Positions 1 through 6,497 of a stretch of DNA of 9,198 bases are shown here, one piece after another (position 1 is the stretch's first letter; the number at the start of each line of letters is the position of its first letter). The notes beneath the pieces were generated by a model. That model saw only the letters and a program-made list of their open reading frames with translations, searched no databases and had not been told where the DNA came from. A program made the translations under genes and the position numbers. This stretch comes from JAZDJJ01 sp043804035. GTDB lineage: Bacteria > Bacteroidota > Bacteroidia > Palsa-948. Location of the stretch: positions 1 to 9,198 of the forward strand of contig JAZDJJ010000127.1 of the NCBI GenBank assembly GCA_043804035.1. The letters are read 5' to 3'.

Positions 1-67
1 ACCTATTGGTGCATGTATGGTAAGCAGCGAAGGAACATGTCAAGCATATTATAAATATAGACATTAG
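1..67 (+). CDS. hypD: HypD, C-terminal fragment (hydrogenase maturation Fe-S protein)
   Basis: This is the last 21 codons of a gene that enters from the left edge. The first complete codon is at position 2 and the stop is TAG at 65-67. The visible peptide begins PIGACMVSSEGTC and continues QAYYKYRH, the characteristic conserved C-terminus of HypD (consensus P-x-GACMVSSEG-x-C-x-AYYKY). HypD is a 4Fe-4S protein that, with HypC, forms the scaffold on which the Fe(CN)2CO unit of [NiFe] hydrogenase is assembled, accepting cyanide from HypE in the cytoplasm. The identity is also supported by hypE and hypA immediately downstream. The N-terminal bulk, including most of the Fe-S ligands, is outside the window, so completeness cannot be judged. 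Confidence 0.92.
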   Translation, partial: PIGACMVSSEGTCQAYYKYRH

Positions 68-85
68 AAAATGTAATGTCTTTAT
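55..85 (+). other. Stem-loop overlapping the hypD stop codon
   Basis: AGACATTA (59-66) and TAATGTCT (74-81) form a perfect 8-bp inverted repeat with a 7-nt loop. After one T:T mismatch, three more pairs (55-57 with 83-85) extend the stem. The hpyD-side arm covers the last codons and the stop. The arms are AT-rich and only a short T-rich stretch follows, so it is at best a weak terminator. It could equally be an mRNA-processing or 3'-stabilising hairpin between hypD and hypE. Confidence 0.35.
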
Positions 86-124
86 ACCCGCAGGTAATTG
101 CATAAAAAACAAAATAACAAACCC

Positions 125-153
125 AACCATTAACCAATAACGATTTACGATTA
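125..153. repeat. Degenerate AT-rich heptamer repeat in the hypD-hypE gap
   Basis: The stretch reads as consecutive related units of 7-8 bases: AACCATT, AACCAATA, ACGATTT, ACGATTA. It lies in the 152-bp non-coding gap between hypD and hypE. The low complexity and AT bias mean it may be drift rather than a functional element. No convincing promoter was found beside it. Confidence 0.3.
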
Positions 154-219
154 ACTCCTATAAGTTTCACTAATATTTTTTCGTATTTCTTTACAACTAT
201 GTAAGTCCTAATTTTATTT

Positions 220-1233
220 ATGACTAAAAATATCCTTTTAAATCACGGTGCAGGCGGAAAATTAACCCGCAATCTGATTAACAATCTTTTCTTTCGGTAT
301 TTTAAAAATGAAATATTAGAAAAAGCCACTGATTCTGCTTTGTTGGATATTGATAGTAATTTGATAGCATACACTACCGATTCGTATGTGGTGTCTCCCA
401 TCTTTTTTCCCGGAGGAGATATCGGAAAATTAGCGGTGTGCGGAACTGTTAATGACCTTTCTGTTTCAGGCGCCAAACCATTATATTTGAGTTGTGGATT
501 TATTATAGAAGAGGGATTCCCTTTTTCAGATTTAGAAACAATTGTCAATTCTATGGCAGAAGAATCACAAAAAGCAGGAGTGATAATTGTTACGGGAGAT
601 ACCAAAGTAGTGGATAAAGGTAAATGTGATAAAATATTTATCAATACAACAGGCATTGGAATACTAAATGAAAAGCACAGACATATCAGCACAGGAAAGA
701 ATATTAAATATGGAGATGTCATCATTGTCAATGGAACTATTGGCGACCATGCAACTGCAATACTTTGCGCCAGAAACTCTATTGAATACACTTCGTCTGT
801 TTTGTCGGATTGTGCTTCGTTGAACGGGCTTATTGCTGATGTGCTGAAAGATACTGATAGCGTACATTTTATGCGTGATGCCACACGTGGAGGATTATCC
901 ACAGTACTATGCGAACTTGCGGAAAATACTAATACTGGAATTTCTATAAATGAAGATAATATTCCTGTGCAGGAAAGCGTGAAAGGTCTCTGCGAAATTT
1001 TCGGTTTTGATCCTTTGTATATGGCAAACGAAGGAAAGGTTGTACTTGTTGTTGACAAACGTGAAGCCAAAAAAATTCTACATATTATACAACAACATCA
1101 ATATGGCAAAAACGCTGCAATCATAGGAGAAATTACTGATGAGCATCATAAAAAAGTAATTTTAGAAACAAGTATTGGAAGCAAACGAATTATTGATATG
1201 CTAACAGGCGAACAGTTACCAAGAATTTGTTAA
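220..1233 (+). CDS. hypE: HypE, carbamoyl dehydratase for [NiFe] hydrogenase maturation
   Basis: HypE makes the cyanide ligands of the [NiFe] hydrogenase active site. HypF transfers a carbamoyl group to the C-terminal cysteine of HypE, HypE dehydrates it with ATP to a protein thiocyanate, and the CN is passed to iron on the HypC-HypD complex. The 337-residue length is normal for the family. Visible hallmarks are the N-terminal HGAGGK (9-14), the PurM-like ATP-binding region with TTDS (52-55) and GGDIGKLAVCGTVNDLS (65-81), DATRGG (220-225), and the terminal PRIC (334-337), whose last Cys is the carbamoylated residue. The protein therefore looks intact and catalytically competent. The ATG at 220 is preceded by AT-rich sequence with no Shine-Dalgarno, and it places HGAGGK at the usual distance from the N-terminus. 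It follows hypD by 152 bp and is nearly fused to hypA (1-bp gap). Confidence 0.97.
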   Translation: MTKNILLNHGAGGKLTRNLINNLFFRYFKNEILEKATDSALLDIDSNLIAYTTDSYVVSPIFFPGGDIGKLAVCGTVNDLSVSGAKPLYLSCGFIIEEGFPFSDLETIVNSMAEESQKAGVIIVTGDTKVVDKGKCDKIFINTTGIGILNEKHRHISTGKNIKYGDVIIVNGTIGDHATAILCARNSIEYTSSVLSDCASLNGLIADVLKDTDSVHFMRDATRGGLSTVLCELAENTNTGISINEDNIPVQESVKGLCEIFGFDPLYMANEGKVVLVVDKREAKKILHIIQQHQYGKNAAIIGEITDEHHKKVILETSIGSKRIIDMLTGEQLPRIC

Positions 1234-1234
1234 A

Positions 1235-1576
1235 ATGCACGAATTATCTATATCTCAAAATATCGTTGATATTGTTAAATCTCATGCAAGCAAGTATCAT
1301 GCAAAAAAGGTTACTGAAATTATTATTGATATTGGAGAAGTTTCGGGTATTGAAAAAACAGCATTAGAATTTGCTCTTGAAATACTTGTCAAAAACACTT
1401 TTTTACAGGATACAAAAATTATCATCAATATAATTCCGGGAAAAGCTCGCTGTTCTTCATGTGGCAATATTTTTCCTGTTCATGATTTTATTTCTCAATG
1501 TAGCAATTGCGGAAACATTTATCCGGAAATAATACAAGGTAAAAATTTAAAAGTAAAATCAATTACTGTCAACTAA
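1235..1576 (+). CDS. hypA: HypA, nickel-insertion metallochaperone
   Basis: HypA, working with the GTPase HypB, delivers nickel to the large subunit of [NiFe] hydrogenases after the Fe(CN)2CO unit is in place. In some bacteria it also serves urease. The 113-residue length is typical. The invariant N-terminus MHELSI is present, where the amino group, His2 and neighbouring residues bind Ni. The structural zinc site is visible as two CxxC motifs, CSSCGN (73-78) and CSNC (89-92). The start codon is one base after the hypE stop, so translation is probably coupled to hypE. hypD, hypE and hypA in series fit the downstream end of a hyp operon. hypB, hypC, hypF and the hydrogenase itself are not in the window and presumably lie to the left or elsewhere. 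Confidence 0.97.
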   Translation: MHELSISQNIVDIVKSHASKYHAKKVTEIIIDIGEVSGIEKTALEFALEILVKNTFLQDTKIIINIIPGKARCSSCGNIFPVHDFISQCSNCGNIYPEIIQGKNLKVKSITVN

Positions 1577-1620
1577 ATTCAGAACAATCTTGTGAGACAT
1601 GATAGTTATGTTTATATATT

Positions 1621-2097
1621 ATGAACAAAGCATATCTCCTGCTCGGTAGCAATATTGGCAAGCGGGAAAAGTTTTTATTACTTGCCTCTGCTGAAATAAA
1701 AAAAAGAATTGGAATTGTTACGATTAGTTCATCACTTTACGAAACAGAACCATGGGGTAACAATCAGCAGGAAAAATTTCTGAATCAGGTATTGTGTATC
1801 AAAACTTCTCTCGGTTCTAAAAAACTTCTTGATGAAATACTGAACATTGAAAAAGATTTTGGCAGGAAGCGACAAAAAGATAAATGGCAGCCACGTAATA
1901 TTGATATTGACATTCTTTTCTATAATGATGTTATCATCAACACCAAATCGTTAATTGTTCCACATCCGTTTTTACATGAGCGCAGATTTGCTCTCGTGCC
2001 GCTTGCCGAAATTGATGGCGACTTTGTTCATCCGATTTTTAAAAAAACTATTTTTCAATTGCTTCAGGAATGTAAGGATGATAAGAATGTCAGTTAA
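1621..2097 (+). CDS. folK: HPPK, 2-amino-4-hydroxy-6-hydroxymethyldihydropteridine pyrophosphokinase
   Basis: This cytoplasmic enzyme transfers pyrophosphate from ATP to 6-hydroxymethyl-7,8-dihydropterin, the step before dihydropteroate synthase in folate biosynthesis. The 158 residues match the usual monofunctional length. The N-terminal LLLGSNIG (6-13), the YETEPWG region (about 40-46) and the HPPK signature around PRNIDIDIL (91-99) are all present. Residues known from the E. coli enzyme fall at the same numbers here: R82, W89, R92 and the Mg-binding D95 and D97. The enzyme is thus predicted to be active. It starts 44 bp after hypA with no Shine-Dalgarno and could be co-transcribed with the hyp genes or have its own weak promoter. 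It has no functional link to hydrogenase maturation and marks the end of the housekeeping segment. Confidence 0.97.
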   Translation: MNKAYLLLGSNIGKREKFLLLASAEIKKRIGIVTISSSLYETEPWGNNQQEKFLNQVLCIKTSLGSKKLLDEILNIEKDFGRKRQKDKWQPRNIDIDILFYNDVIINTKSLIVPHPFLHERRFALVPLAEIDGDFVHPIFKKTIFQLLQECKDDKNVS

Positions 2098-2118
2098 AGA
2101 AAAACAGTAAAGTTAAAT

Positions 2119-2141
2119 GTGTAAAAAAATTATTTTTACAC
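2119..2141. terminator. Perfect 9-bp inverted repeat after folK, possible terminator or operator
   Basis: GTGTAAAAA (2119-2127) and TTTTTACAC (2133-2141) form a perfect 9-bp stem with a 5-nt loop, starting 22 bases after the folK stop. It is the only symmetrical element directly behind folK, so it may end the folK transcript. Because the stem is AT-rich and no T-tract follows it on the + strand, a protein-binding operator for the downstream operon is an equally good reading. Confidence 0.35.
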
Positions 2142-2143
2142 TG

Positions 2144-2208
2144 TTGTCCGACAAAAGCAGTAAAATAAAAACGTTTTGTCAAATGCAGAGGACAAATTCA
2201 TATTTTTA
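2144..2208 (+). promoter_or_regulatory. Candidate operator/promoter region of the helicase-dinD-methyltransferase operon
   Basis: Two nested inverted repeats lie in the leader: TTGTCC (2144-2149) with GGACAA (2190-2195), and inside it GACAAAA (2150-2156) with TTTTGTC (2174-2180). GACAAAAGCAG (2150-2160) and GTCAAATGCAG (2178-2188) also make a direct repeat matching at 9 of 11 positions. TTTTG at 2174-2178 followed 22 bases later by TATTTTTA (2201-2208) resembles the Bacteroidetes promoter pattern (TTG at -33, TAnnTTTG at -7), with the final G missing. The repeats suggest regulator binding. No dedicated controller gene is visible in the window. The promoter assignment is weak. Confidence 0.3.
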
Positions 2209-2244
2209 ATTACTTTTAAAATCTAATTTATTTAACAAAAACAG

Positions 2245-5200
2245 ATGGAAAAAACATTGACAAGTATAAATTTATCTTCAATCCGTGACAACCGTGACAG
2301 AGGTTCGGTTGGGCAGTTCCTGAAAGACAATATCAAAGCGGACTCCGACTTGTCAATCGTTTCGGCTTACTTCACTATTTACGCTTACAACCATCTCAAA
2401 GACCAACTCAACAACATCAAAGAGATGAAATTTCTTTTCGGTGAACCGACATTTATAAAATCACTTGACCCGACAAAGACCAACAAGCGGGACTTCAAAA
2501 TTGAAGACGACAAAATTGTAATTCCAACCGAAAACCGACTGACACAAAAAGCAGTTGCAAGAGAATGTTCCGACTGGATTGAAAAGAAAGTTCAAATCAA
2601 GTCAATGGTGAAACCAAATTTTCTGCACGGAAAAATGTATCACATCACACAGCAAAGCGAAGTTGAGAAAGCAGTTTCGGGAAGTTCAAACTTTACAGTG
2701 AACGGACTTGGACTTGGCGGAAGCCCAAACATTGAATTGAATATGTTGGTTGACAATGACCGCGACAGAGCGGACCTTAAACAATGGTTCAATGAATTGT
2801 GGAATGATGAAACAGGAATTGTTGAAGATGTAAAAGCACAAGTGCTTAAATATCTTGAACAACTTTATGTAGAGAACGAACCCGAATTTATTTACTTCAA
2901 AACGCTTTACCACCTCTTTGAAAAATTTCTTGAAGAACAAGAGAAAGGCGGACTACTAACAAGACAAACAGGATTTTTTGAGAGTGAGATTTACAAAATG
3001 CTTTACATCTTTCAGCAAGACGGAGTGAAAGGAGCAATCAACAAAATTCTAAAACACAATGGTTGCATCATTGCCGATAGTGTGGGTTTAGGAAAAACTT
3101 TTGAAGCACTTGCTGTCATAAAATATTTTGAACTCTTCAATGAAAGAGTTTTGGTTTTGTGTCCGAAAAAGCTGAAAGAAAACTGGAGCATTTGGAAACA
3201 GAATGACGACAGAAATATTTTAATTGGAGACAGGTTCGCTTATGATATTCTTTGCCACACCGACCTTGGTAGAGCCAACGGTTATTCAGGCGACATCAAT
3301 TTAGAAACAGTGAAGTGGGGTAATTACGGTTTGGTAGTGATTGACGAAAGCCACAACTTCAGAGGCAATCCGATGGACAAACTGAAAGACAACGGAGAAA
3401 TAAAAATGAATCGTGCCAAGTGGCTGATGGAAAAAATTATCAAGAGTGGAGTAAAAACAAAAGTGCTGTTGCTTTCAGCAACACCAGTGAACAACAACCT
3501 TCGTGATTTAAGAAATCAAATTTCAATAATCACCGAAGGAAAAAACGATGCGCTGTTTGAAACCACAGGCATCAAAGACATTGCACTCTCTTTGAAAAAT
3601 GCTCAAACCAATTTTACAAATTGGGCTGACAACAAAAAGAATCCGAACAGAACAGTAAAGCAATTGATTGAAAAATTAGATTCTTCTTTCTTCAAGTTGC
3701 TTGACGAAATGACTATTGCAAGAAGCAGAAAGCACATCATCAATTTTTATAACGCTGAAAAAGAAGTTGGAAAATTTCCAGAGAGATTGAAACCAATTTC
3801 AATTTATCCGACCATTGATTTGAAAGACCGCTTTTTTACTTACGATGCTCTCAACAAAAAAATTCTTCAATACAAACTTTCAGTGTTCAATCCTTCGGCT
3901 TACATCAAAGAGGATATGAAAACAAAGTATGAGGATTTGGCAGCAACCACAAGCGTTTTAGGATTCAAGCAAAGTGACCGTGAGCATTTCCTTATCGGAA
4001 TGATGAAAATGAATTTTCTGAAACGATTAGAAAGTTCAATTGAATCATTTGAAATTTCAATGGACAGAACCATTCAGAAAATTGAAAAGTTAGAAATCAA
4101 AATCAAAGAGTTTCTGAAATCAAAACAGAAATCACAGCAAGAGGATTTAGAAAATTTGCAACCCGAAGAAGATGAGTTGGAAGAAAACGGAGACGATAAC
4201 GAGCAATGGCAAGTAGGAAAGAAACTGAAATTTGATTTAGCAGATTTGGAGTTGGAAGATTGGTTAGACGATTTGCGAAAAGACAAAGAAGCATTGGTTG
4301 ATTTATACAACAACGCAGTTGCAGTAACACCTGACAGAGATGCAAAATTAAAACTGCTGAAAAAATTGATTGAAAATAAAGCCAACAAACACGGAGTAGA
4401 ATCTGAAAACGGGTTTCGTTCTCTCAATGCCAGCAACAAAAAAATAATTGTGTTCACAGCATTTGCTGACACCGCAAATTATTTGTTTGATGAATTGAAA
4501 AATTGGGTGCATGATGATTTGAAATTGAACATTGCATTGGTAATTGGTTCGCAGAGCAAAACAAGTTTTGGCAAAGCAGAGTATTCAAACATCCTTACCA
4601 ACTTCTCACCCATTGCAAAGCAGCGTGACAAAATGAAATCAATGCCACAGGAAGGAAGCATTGATATTTTGATTGCTACTGATTGCATCAGCGAAGGACA
4701 AAACTTGCAAGATTGCGATTGCTTAGTCAACTACGATATTCACTGGAATCCGGTTCGCATCATTCAGCGTTTCGGACGGATAGACCGTTTGGGAAGCAAG
4801 AACGAAAAAATTCAACTCATAAATTTTTGGCCTACCCAAGATTTGGATGCTTACATAAATCTGAAAGCAAGAGTGGAAGCACGAATGGCTTTGGTAGATG
4901 TAACAGCAACAGCAGACGATAATGTTTTGGCAACCGACCAAATTGAAGAACTGATTGGAGAAGATTTGAAATACAGAAACCAACAGTTGAAAAGATTGCA
5001 AAAGGAAGTGTTGGACTTGGAAGATATGAATGAAAGTATTTCGCTTACCGATTTTACTTTGGATGATTTCAGAATTGAGTTACAGAATTTTCTTGACAAC
5101 GAAAGCATGAAAAAGAAAATTCAGAATGCACCTTTCGGTTTGTATGCAGTTGTGCCTTCGCCATCAGGCAAACATACACAAGAGTTGGACTTGAATAAAT

Positions 5201-5637
5201 TTCAGCAAACGGAAAAAGATATTATTCAACCAGGGGTTGTATATTGCTTAAAACAAAAAGGCGACACCGAAGGCAACGAAGAAGTGAATCCGCTGCAACC
5301 GTATTTCTTGGTTTACATTTATGAAAACGGACAAGTCCGTTTTAATTACACCAATGCAAAACAAATTATAGAAGTGTATCGCCTCTTATGTTCGGGCAAA
5401 ACGCAAGCGTATGAAATGCTATGCGATTTGTTCAACACCGAAACCAACAACGGAAAAAACATGAAACAATACACCGACCTTTTGAAACAAGCAGTTGATG
5501 AAGTGATTCATGTTTTCAAAAAACGCAGCACACAAAAATTAACCAATGGCGACAGAGGAGCTTTGCTTATTCCTAAATCAAAACAAGCAGACGACATGAA
5601 TAATTTTGAACTTGTCACTTGGTTGGTGATTAAATAA
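2245..5637 (+). CDS. PLD-nuclease / SF2 (SNF2-type) helicase fusion, probable restriction-translocase
   Basis: This 1130-residue protein has two parts. The N-terminus (about 1-200) is a phospholipase D-type domain: HGK (H128, K130), GSSN (146-149) and E164 in NIEL line up with the His-Lys-Asn-Glu active site of PLD-family nucleases such as Nuc and BfiI. The Asp of the classical HxKxxxxD motif is replaced by Thr. From about 240 it is a superfamily 2 helicase. Lobe 1 has Walker A SVGLGKT (279-285), DESH (367-370) and SAT (411-413). Lobe 2 has VFTAF (736-740), SEGQNLQ (816-822) and QRFGRIDRLG (841-850). Between the lobes lies a predicted coiled coil (about 593-632) and an acidic run (633-653). 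This fits an ATP-driven DNA translocase carrying its own nuclease, cutting as a dimer if it resembles BfiI. It leads an operon, with dinD 10 bp downstream and a methyltransferase after that. The first 15 Asp codons are all GAC, unlike later parts. Substrate and exact role are inferred from context. Confidence 0.9.
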   Translation: MEKTLTSINLSSIRDNRDRGSVGQFLKDNIKADSDLSIVSAYFTIYAYNHLKDQLNNIKEMKFLFGEPTFIKSLDPTKTNKRDFKIEDDKIVIPTENRLTQKAVARECSDWIEKKVQIKSMVKPNFLHGKMYHITQQSEVEKAVSGSSNFTVNGLGLGGSPNIELNMLVDNDRDRADLKQWFNELWNDETGIVEDVKAQVLKYLEQLYVENEPEFIYFKTLYHLFEKFLEEQEKGGLLTRQTGFFESEIYKMLYIFQQDGVKGAINKILKHNGCIIADSVGLGKTFEALAVIKYFELFNERVLVLCPKKLKENWSIWKQNDDRNILIGDRFAYDILCHTDLGRANGYSGDINLETVKWGNYGLVVIDESHNFRGNPMDKLKDNGEIKMNRAKWLMEKIIKSGVKTKVLLLSATPVNNNLRDLRNQISIITEGKNDALFETTGIKDIALSLKNAQTNFTNWADNKKNPNRTVKQLIEKLDSSFFKLLDEMTIARSRKHIINFYNAEKEVGKFPERLKPISIYPTIDLKDRFFTYDALNKKILQYKLSVFNPSAYIKEDMKTKYEDLAATTSVLGFKQSDREHFLIGMMKMNFLKRLESSIESFEISMDRTIQKIEKLEIKIKEFLKSKQKSQQEDLENLQPEEDELEENGDDNEQWQVGKKLKFDLADLELEDWLDDLRKDKEALVDLYNNAVAVTPDRDAKLKLLKKLIENKANKHGVESENGFRSLNASNKKIIVFTAFADTANYLFDELKNWVHDDLKLNIALVIGSQSKTSFGKAEYSNILTNFSPIAKQRDKMKSMPQEGSIDILIATDCISEGQNLQDCDCLVNYDIHWNPVRIIQRFGRIDRLGSKNEKIQLINFWPTQDLDAYINLKARVEARMALVDVTATADDNVLATDQIEELIGEDLKYRNQQLKRLQKEVLDLEDMNESISLTDFTLDDFRIELQNFLDNESMKKKIQNAPFGLYAVVPSPSGKHTQELDLNKFQQTEKDIIQPGVVYCLKQKGDTEGNEEVNPLQPYFLVYIYENGQVRFNYTNAKQIIEVYRLLCSGKTQAYEMLCDLFNTETNNGKNMKQYTDLLKQAVDEVIHVFKKRSTQKLTNGDRGALLIPKSKQADDMNNFELVTWLVIK

Positions 5638-5647
5638 ATTTGTTAAA

Positions 5648-6493
5648 ATGAAAAAAGAATTCATACAACAACTCTTTGAAAAATTTGAACAGGCAAGTTA
5701 CATCTTGAATGATGTGGAATGTTGGAGCGCCAGAGAATTACAAACCTTGCTTGGATATAGTAAATGGGAAAACTTTGTAAAGGTTATTGATAAGGCAAAA
5801 GAATCCTGTAGGAATGCAGGAGAGAATGTTTCGGATCACTTTCCTGATGTCAGGAAGATGATAGAAGCCGGAAAAGGTGCTCAGCATGAAATTGATGAAA
5901 TACTATTAACACGATATGCCTATTATTTAATAGCACAGAATGGCGACAGCAGAAAAGAAGAAATATCTTTTGCTCAAAACTATTTTGCCGTACAAACCCG
6001 CAGGGCTGAGTTAGTAGAAAAAAGATTGCTGGAGTTTGAGCGGGTTAAGGCGAGAGAAAAATTAAGCCGAACTGAAAAACAACTTTCCGGTATTTTGTAT
6101 GAAAGAGGTGTGGATAGTCAGGGATTTGCCATCATTCGTTCCAAAGGCGACCAGGCATTGTTTCGGCTTTCCACTATACAACTGAAGAAAAAATTGGGAA
6201 TGCCGGATAATCGTCCTGTTGCAGATTTTTTGCCAACTGTAAGTATTAAAGCTAAAGACCTTGCGGCTGAAATGACAAGTGTAAATGTACAAAGCAAAAA
6301 TTTGAAAGGGCAAAATCCTATAGAGAAAGAACATATTGACAATAACCTTGCTGTGCGCAAAATGTTAACCAATAGAGGAATTATTCCTGAAACCCTTCCA
6401 TCATCAGAAGATGTAAAAAAACTGCAGCGCAAATTGGAAAGTGATGAGAAGAAGATGTTGAAGGATGCAAAAACTAAAAGCAAGAAGAAATAA
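5648..6493 (+). CDS. dinD: DinD family protein (DNA-damage-inducible protein D-like)
   Basis: This 281-residue protein is close in length to E. coli DinD (about 274). The diagnostic DinD/BRO-N-like N-terminal segment is clear: CWSARELQTLLGYSKWENF (25-43), DHFPDV (63-68), GKGAQHEIDE (75-84), the LTRYAYYLIAQNGDSRKEE run (87-105) and AQNYFAVQTRRAE (109-121). A middle region (about 122-180) looks helical and charged, and the C-terminus is lysine-rich (about 255-281), suiting nucleic-acid contact. In E. coli, dinD belongs to the LexA regulon and its product has been reported to inhibit RecA filament activities. In other bacteria, relatives often sit inside restriction-modification loci, as here. 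It starts 10 bp after the helicase gene and ends 4 bp before the methyltransferase, so it is surely co-transcribed. No obvious LexA-type box is seen directly upstream. Its role in the operon is unknown; a RecA- or damage-related accessory is an inference. Confidence 0.92.
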   Translation: MKKEFIQQLFEKFEQASYILNDVECWSARELQTLLGYSKWENFVKVIDKAKESCRNAGENVSDHFPDVRKMIEAGKGAQHEIDEILLTRYAYYLIAQNGDSRKEEISFAQNYFAVQTRRAELVEKRLLEFERVKAREKLSRTEKQLSGILYERGVDSQGFAIIRSKGDQALFRLSTIQLKKKLGMPDNRPVADFLPTVSIKAKDLAAEMTSVNVQSKNLKGQNPIEKEHIDNNLAVRKMLTNRGIIPETLPSSEDVKKLQRKLESDEKKMLKDAKTKSKKK

Positions 6494-6497
6494 TTGA

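Noticed and set aside
243..1070. 275-codon open frame on the minus strand
   Set aside because: It lies wholly antisense to hypE, whose family motifs are unmistakable. The predicted peptide is Ser/Pro-rich with no recognisable domain, typical of a shadow frame in AT-rich DNA.
1224..1237. 14-mer AATTTGTTAAAATG before hypA, identical to 5637-5650 before dinD
   Set aside because: At the first site it is part of the hypE C-terminal codons, and both sites are AT-rich start regions. This is more likely convergence on a favoured Bacteroidetes start context than a repeat element, although the exact match is curious.
1590..1614. Possible folK promoter (TTG at 1590-1592, TATGTTTA at 1607-1614)
   Set aside because: The spacing of 14 bases is too short for the Bacteroidetes -33/-7 pattern and would put the start of transcription at the start codon. 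Read-through from hypA is simpler.
4074..4472. Minus strand open frames antisense to the helicase linker
   Set aside because: They are Ser/Phe-rich peptides mirroring Glu/Lys-rich coding on the + strand, a standard artefact with no domain or start signal.
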